This document shows, in pieces, positions 36,804-40,829 of a stretch of 40,829 bases of DNA. The position numbers and the translations under genes are program-made. Origin of the DNA: Brevibacillus laterosporus (GTDB lineage: Bacteria > Bacillota > Bacilli > Brevibacillales > Brevibacillaceae). The stretch is from assembly GCF_030489605.1 (NCBI RefSeq), contig NZ_JAUKFY010000030.1, forward strand, positions 1-40,829, read 5' to 3'. How positions within the stretch are numbered: position 1 is the stretch's first letter; each line of letters starts with the position of its first letter. Under the pieces are notes generated by a model. That model ran no database searches. It was given only the letters and a program-made list of their open reading frames with translations, and had not been told where the DNA came from.

Positions 36804-37677
36804 TTAATGAATTGCTTCTTTCTTAAAACGACCGCCTTTAACATCACGAATGTTTCCAATGGCTAAAAATGCAGACTGATCCCATTCTTCTACAATTGAT
36901 TTTAATTTGGCCTCTTCCAATCGGGTGATGACGGTAAAGATAATTGTCTTATTATCTCTAGAATATCCGCCTTCCCCGTTCAAATAAGTAACACCACGCC
37001 CTAGCCTTGCTAGCAAAGCTTCACCAATTTCTCGATGCTTGTCACTAATAATCCAGACTGATCTGGATTCGTTAAAACCCTCAAGTGTTACTTCAATCAT
37101 TTTGTAGGCGATGTAGTAAGCAAGCAAAGAATACATTGCTTGATTCCAGCCAAATACAAATCCTGCACTGCCTAAAATAAATATGTTGAAAACCATGATT
37201 ATCTCTCCAACAGAAAAGGCTGTTTTCCTGTTAAACAAAATGGCTACAACCTCTGTCCCATCAAGCGACCCACCATAACGAATGACCAAGCCTACCCCTA
37301 TCCCCAAAAATACGCCTCCATAAACCGCAGCGAGAAACGGTTCTCTCGTAACAGCGCTAACTGGGTGCAATAAACTTGCAGCAATTGACATGGTCGTAAC
37401 TCCAAACAATGTAGATAGAGCAAAGGTTTTACCTATGTACTTATAACCAATAAGTAGGAAGGGTAGGTTTAACAAAAATAAGAAAAGACCAATTGGCCAG
37501 CCTGTCAAATGGCTAAAAATAATCGAAACACCCGTAATCCCTCCATCAATGACTTGATTGGGAATCAAAAATTCTTCTAGTCCAAATGTAAAAATCATGG
37601 ACCCTAGAATGATAAAAAAGCTCTCTTGAATAGTTGAACTGTGTTAATTCTTCGATGTTCAACCAAAAGAACCACAT
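36804..37677 (-). CDS. YitT-family membrane protein, apparent N-terminal frameshift
   Basis: The open frame from an ATG at 37598 (264 residues) matches the YitT/DUF2179 family: about five membrane segments, FLIPNQVIDGGITG near the start, RYGGSLDGTEV, and a cytosolic C-terminal domain (about 180-260). Family function is unknown. The ATG lies inside the first membrane segment. The same frame stays open upstream to 37647 (ESFFIILGSM) with no usual start codon. The next frame gives a plausible N-terminus (LNIEELTQFNYSRE, from TTG at 37662 or ATG at 37677). Removing one T from a six-T run (37614-37619) would join the two. This is either a sequence error, a real indel, or evidence for an unusual start. 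Coordinates given cover both parts. Confidence 0.75.
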
Positions 37678-37710
37678 CCTCTCTTCTTGATTTGTTTTCT
37701 ATATTTTACT

Positions 37711-37743
37711 GCAATTTGTGGAAATAAACGATTCACAAATTGC
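37711..37743. repeat. Perfect 10-bp inverted repeat in a divergent intergenic region
   Basis: GCAATTTGTG and CACAAATTGC flank a 13-bp centre. No T run follows on either strand, so an operator or protein-binding site is likelier than a terminator. It sits between the YitT-family gene (minus) and the 61-aa gene (plus). Confidence 0.6.
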
Positions 37744-37801
37744 CGCTTACTTCACCCTCTATCCGCATACTGCATACGCTGTGCAGTAGGGGGTGATAAT
37801 T

Positions 37802-37987
37802 ATGAATTGGCGACGCTTTAAATACAGTTCTTTTCTATACAATATAAAGGCTTCCTATAAACAGTTTCTATTGCCTTTTACAGCCTTTCAGTTTATTAGA
37901 ACCTTACTGCTGCCCACCTCCCTCGATGTATTAATCCTAGGCTTCCTCGCCATTTCTTATGCTGCATTTTCGATGGATTGGCTGTAG
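37802..37987 (+). CDS. Small membrane peptide, 61 aa, unassigned
   Basis: This short plus-strand frame starts with ATG at 37802 after AGGGGGTG (6-nt spacing), a strong ribosome site; a GTG three codons upstream overlaps that site. The protein has a basic, aromatic N-terminus (MNWRRFKYSSF) and one or two hydrophobic segments (about 24-57), ending AFSMDWL. I do not recognise the family. It is divergent from the YitT-family gene and convergent with the coat genes. No plus-strand terminator with a T run is visible. Confidence 0.6.
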   Translation: MNWRRFKYSSFLYNIKASYKQFLLPFTAFQFIRTLLLPTSLDVLILGFLAISYAAFSMDWL

Positions 37988-38018
37988 TCACGTCATTATG
38001 TTTACGCACCCATCATGC

Positions 38019-38049
38019 AAAAAAACGCCTCCTTTTCCCAAGAAGGCGT
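38019..38049 (-). terminator. Terminator of the spoVID-ysxE-like operon
   Basis: On the minus strand a 10-bp stem (ACGCCTTCTT with AAGGAGGCGT, one G-T pair) is followed by a T run. It starts 6 bp past the stop codon of the last coat gene. Confidence 0.9.
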
Positions 38050-38054
38050 CTAGA

Positions 38055-39050
38055 TCAAAACGCTTGATTGGTCCATCTATTTAAGCTCACCAGCCGATCC
38101 AAATCCTTTTCCAATCGCTTAACTGCATACAGCTCCGTCCATTCGTACCGTCGATTATAATAGGACTCCAGATTACGCATGATCCTCTCGGGATATTGTA
38201 AAAAGTATTGTAGCAGCGAAATCTCTTCTGGCCGAAGGGGAAACACTTCGCTGTACTGTTCAAAAAGGTCAGTTGCTGTTTTACTTTCCCCCCCGAGCTG
38301 AAAATAATTACGTAGCATTACCGCTATATCTCGAACGGGGGTATCAAACACGGTTCGGTCAAAATTGAGCAAACGCACTTTGCCGCTCTCATTCATAACC
38401 GTATGACTTGGATGTGGATAACCATGGATGAGCGAGAGTCGAAATTGATTGCTTGTTTCGTGTCGTCTTCGCCAAATGCGTAAATTTTCCAGCGCTTGAT
38501 TAGCAGTGTCAGCAATAAACGTATGATTAGCTAAAAATGCAACATCAAACGGAGACGCATAATCCCGTTCATTAGCGAGATCACGGAACATAGCCAATTG
38601 ACGAATCCAGCTTTGCCATCTATTAATTAGGGCATCAACGAGCGGCTCCACCTGCTTTGGATCTTCAATTCGGTAATTTTGCGTTAGCTGATGGAACTCC
38701 GCCAATCGAACAACCGTCCCCGAAGCCCAGCTAGACAGATTCGCTTTGGAAATGGAAACACTATCCTCCCATTGGGTTAAATAATAAACCTCTCCCCCTT
38801 GCCTTACATATGGTTCATCAATTTTGGTATATAAAAGAGGTATAGCACCATCCCAGCCTCTTTGCTCCAAATGTCTCAATACGCCACCCACATAAAGCAG
38901 GCGAGTGGCCGGTGCGGCTGTTTTTTTGCAGGAATAACACCCGTTTGGAGTAATTCCTTTATATACATGCGGAGCTTTAACCATCTCAATTGATTGTACA
39001 TACATATCATACTCGTTAAACAAGGGGAAGAGTTGATCGTACTGACTCAT
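38055..39050 (-). CDS. CotS/YsxE-family protein with degraded kinase motifs
   Basis: This 331-residue protein keeps the CotS/YsxE architecture, but the catalytic loop reads H209-G-Y211-PHPSH, with tyrosine for the catalytic aspartate, and the metal site reads N229-F-D231 with asparagine for the first aspartate. It is therefore a likely pseudokinase. In B. subtilis ysxE follows spoVID and precedes valS, the position held here by this gene and its upstream neighbour. The start overlaps the upstream gene by 4 bp (ATGA). A spore coat role is inferred. Confidence 0.8.
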   Translation of the reverse strand: MSQYDQLFPLFNEYDMYVQSIEMVKAPHVYKGITPNGCYSCKKTAAPATRLLYVGGVLRHLEQRGWDGAIPLLYTKIDEPYVRQGGEVYYLTQWEDSVSISKANLSSWASGTVVRLAEFHQLTQNYRIEDPKQVEPLVDALINRWQSWIRQLAMFRDLANERDYASPFDVAFLANHTFIADTANQALENLRIWRRRHETSNQFRLSLIHGYPHPSHTVMNESGKVRLLNFDRTVFDTPVRDIAVMLRNYFQLGGESKTATDLFEQYSEVFPLRPEEISLLQYFLQYPERIMRNLESYYNRRYEWTELYAVKRLEKDLDRLVSLNRWTNQAF

Positions 39051-40030
39051 GACGATTGCCGCCCTCGCTCTGCTCGCTTCGCCAAGCGTTGCAGATGATA
39101 ATCCAATTCTCGCTGTCGCATGACTGACTGTTTGACATCCTCCGTTGCTTGTTTATCCTCTTTTGTGTTAGCCTGAAGAACTTTTTCCAATGTTCTCCAC
39201 AATTCCTGCGGATAGGCCATAAAGGAGAGCAATAAACGAAATTCTTCATAATTCAATGGTTTTACCTCTTCATAACCATCTAGAAAGGCGTCAACCAATG
39301 CCTGATCTCCACCATCCAACGCAATTTCGTGTAAAAAACTTGCTGTATCCTTATGCTGAACAGTGAGAGAGGTTTTATAAAAGCCTCGCAAAAACACTTG
39401 ATCGTCAACCATTACCCAATTCTTCCGTGATAATTCCTTATGAGAAGCTGCCAGCACTTCATCTGGTAAGGATACGCTCTGGATTAAGGTAGCACTGCGC
39501 TCCATCCGTTCTAAGATAGACGGAAACAAGCTTCCCCATTTATTGCGCTTCTTCGCATTCTGATCCCGTTCCCACTGCTTTAAAAATTTTTTTGTCCGAT
39601 CCAGTACTTGCTGTGCATGTAATTGTTCTCGTCTCAATAATTCTCCACCAATTTGGAGGGATTGGGCCTGTTGGGCTAAATGCATTTGCGCTGTAATACG
39701 ACCACATTCCAGCATGTTATCAATGGTGTAGGCGATTGGTTCTGCTACGCGATGGTGATCCATCAAGCTATAACCCTTTTTATTTGATACTACATAAGGC
39801 TTAGAATCTTTGGTACGAATAAATCGTTCTACGTTTTTAACTCCCTGACGTGCCATTTGCTCACGCCATCCGTAAGACCAACGCATATATTCTATACGAG
39901 GCCATACCCTTATCTCTTTGGTTCCCCTGTTTGTTTCTATTAAATAGTAATCCACTTTTGGCGTTATTTTGGTCGTTTTCAGTTTATATCGTTTGCAGAT
40001 GGGGGAAATATCTAATTGTTCCTTTGCCAT
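39047..40030 (-). CDS. Highly divergent CotS-like protein
   Basis: This 327-residue basic protein has the length and helical C-terminal layout of CotS relatives (GYEEVKPLNYEEFRLLLSFMAYPQELW corresponds to the conserved C-terminal helices), but the catalytic loop is unrecognisable: ASHKELSRKNWV around H197, with no HxD and no LIDxD. It starts 14 bp after spoVID and overlaps the next gene by 4 bp. Relatedness rests on architecture and context; the fold could be tested by structure prediction. Confidence 0.65.
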   Translation of the reverse strand: MAKEQLDISPICKRYKLKTTKITPKVDYYLIETNRGTKEIRVWPRIEYMRWSYGWREQMARQGVKNVERFIRTKDSKPYVVSNKKGYSLMDHHRVAEPIAYTIDNMLECGRITAQMHLAQQAQSLQIGGELLRREQLHAQQVLDRTKKFLKQWERDQNAKKRNKWGSLFPSILERMERSATLIQSVSLPDEVLAASHKELSRKNWVMVDDQVFLRGFYKTSLTVQHKDTASFLHEIALDGGDQALVDAFLDGYEEVKPLNYEEFRLLLSFMAYPQELWRTLEKVLQANTKEDKQATEDVKQSVMRQRELDYHLQRLAKRAERGRQSS

Positions 40031-40044
40031 GCCCTTCTCTCCCC

Positions 40045-40829
40045 TTATTGCGGAATGTAAAGAATTTGCCCCTCTTCTACTCGATCTGTTGACATTCGAT
40101 TTGCTTCTTTAATTTTGGTCACGGACATTTCATACCGCTGTGCAATAGAATCTAAGGTATCATTTTTTTGGATAATGCACATTTTCAATTTACTGAATTT
40201 TTCTGTGCGATCTTGTACAAATGAAGTTAGGTTCCCTAATGCGTCTCTACGTGAACTGCTGGTATCACTTTTTGCCTTCGTTTGCTCTAAAACCTCCTCC
40301 TCTTGTTTACTCTCCTCACGCTGATTTTTCTTTTTCTCATTTCCATGTAAGTGTGAGAAAATATTGGAGAAGTTCATCATTTCATTTTGCTCTTTATGAT
40401 TGTTTTTTGAACCAATGGCAACCTTCATTTCTGTTTCCTGTTCAACTGTTAAGGATGCTGTATTTTCCTCTGCTGATTTTGCTTCTTCCTTTTCCAATTG
40501 AGCCATAAGCACAGTTGCTTCTTCTGTGCTTAATTCCGTGCTGATAGCAGGCTCTTGCTGCTCCTGATCATATTCCGCTGTATGAGCTTTTACCTTATTT
40601 TCATCTAGTTCGACATGTACTTTGGCTGTTTCTGTTGCTCTTTCTGTTATCGCTTCTTTTTTTGCTGTTGTAGTTATGTCTACCTGCTCCTCTTCACTTC
40701 CCTCCCAATATTTTGCATATGGATCGGAATCAGCAACCAATTGCACTTTTGATTGAGAGTGATGATTCTCGATCCATTCTTCATGTTGTTTCGTAGCAAT
40801 TTCTTTTGGTTCGGCAACTGTCTCTTGCG
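40045..40829 (-). CDS. spoVID: SpoVID-like spore coat morphogenetic protein (3' part)
   Basis: The frame is open to the window edge, so the N-terminus is missing; the first visible residues are QETVAEPKEIATKQ. What remains is about 260 residues: a long acidic Glu/Thr/Ala/Lys-rich linker and a C-terminal LysM domain (CIIQKNDTLDSIAQRYEMS, ending ILYIPQ). SpoVID in B. subtilis directs coat encasement, recruits SafA and carries a C-terminal LysM. Its position before ysxE and valS supports the assignment. An internal GTG at 40746 is not the true start. Confidence 0.85.
   Translation of the reverse strand, partial: QETVAEPKEIATKQHEEWIENHHSQSKVQLVADSDPYAKYWEGSEEEQVDITTTAKKEAITERATETAKVHVELDENKVKAHTAEYDQEQQEPAISTELSTEEATVLMAQLEKEEAKSAEENTASLTVEQETEMKVAIGSKNNHKEQNEMMNFSNIFSHLHGNEKKKNQREESKQEEEVLEQTKAKSDTSSSRRDALGNLTSFVQDRTEKFSKLKMCIIQKNDTLDSIAQRYEMSVTKIKEANRMSTDRVEEGQILYIPQ

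Overview
The window is a chromosomal segment of a low-to-moderate GC, endospore-forming Gram-positive (Firmicutes). It carries sporulation genes (spoVID, spoIIB, spoIVFA/FB, spo0B, safA, CotS-family genes), a valS T-box, and Prp with an N-terminally extended L27. Gene order matches the Bacillus subtilis block spoVID-ysxE-valS-folC-comC-spoIIB-maf-radC-mreBCD-minCD-spoIVFAB-rplU-prp-rpmA-spo0B-obg-pheB-pheA-safA. The extra rodA, pbp, csp, rng, murC and thr genes, and the sequence style, suggest Brevibacillus or a relative. That genus call is an inference. I see no phage, insertion sequence, CRISPR array, tRNA or rRNA.

Nearly everything lies on the minus strand, so transcription runs from high to low coordinates. 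In that order: (1) 40829-38055, spore coat morphogenesis: the 3' part of spoVID and two degenerate CotS/YsxE-like genes, ending in a terminator. (2) 37987-36741, a divergent pair: a 61-aa membrane peptide on the plus strand and a YitT-family membrane protein whose N-terminus appears frameshifted. (3) 36718-30754, sigma-A promoter, valine T-box, valS-folC-murC, terminator. (4) 30692-28567, a short prepilin-peptidase-like gene and a large spoIIB. (5) 28422-20008, DUF4321-maf-radC-mreB-mreC-mreD-pbp-minC-minD, the cell-shape and division-site operon. (6) rodA, then a cold-shock gene with a long structured leader. (7) spoIVFA-spoIVFB under a clear sigma-E promoter, then rng. (8) rplU-prp-rpmA with an L21-type leader. 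(9) spo0B-obgE-PilZ-like gene. (10) pheB-hom-thrC-thrB-pheA-ilvE, aspartate-family and aromatic amino-acid synthesis. (11) safA-cotS, spore coat. (12) A membrane glycerophosphodiesterase gene. Two short plus-strand genes (10760 and 37802) with good ribosome binding sites interrupt the pattern.

Functionally the window joins wall elongation (MreBCD, RodA, class B PBP, MurC), division-site placement (MinCD), ribosome biogenesis (L21, L27, Prp, Obg, RNase G), and successive stages of sporulation: phosphorelay (Spo0B), engulfment (SpoIIB), pro-sigma-K processing (SpoIVFA/FB), and coat and cortex assembly (SpoVID, SafA, CotS family). No wholly new system is evident. The points most worth checking are the probable frameshift in the YitT gene, the stepwise loss of kinase motifs across three CotS-family paralogues, the layered hairpin in the csp leader, the very long tetrapeptide array in SafA, the prepilin peptidase lacking its N-terminal domain, and the two small unassigned plus-strand genes.
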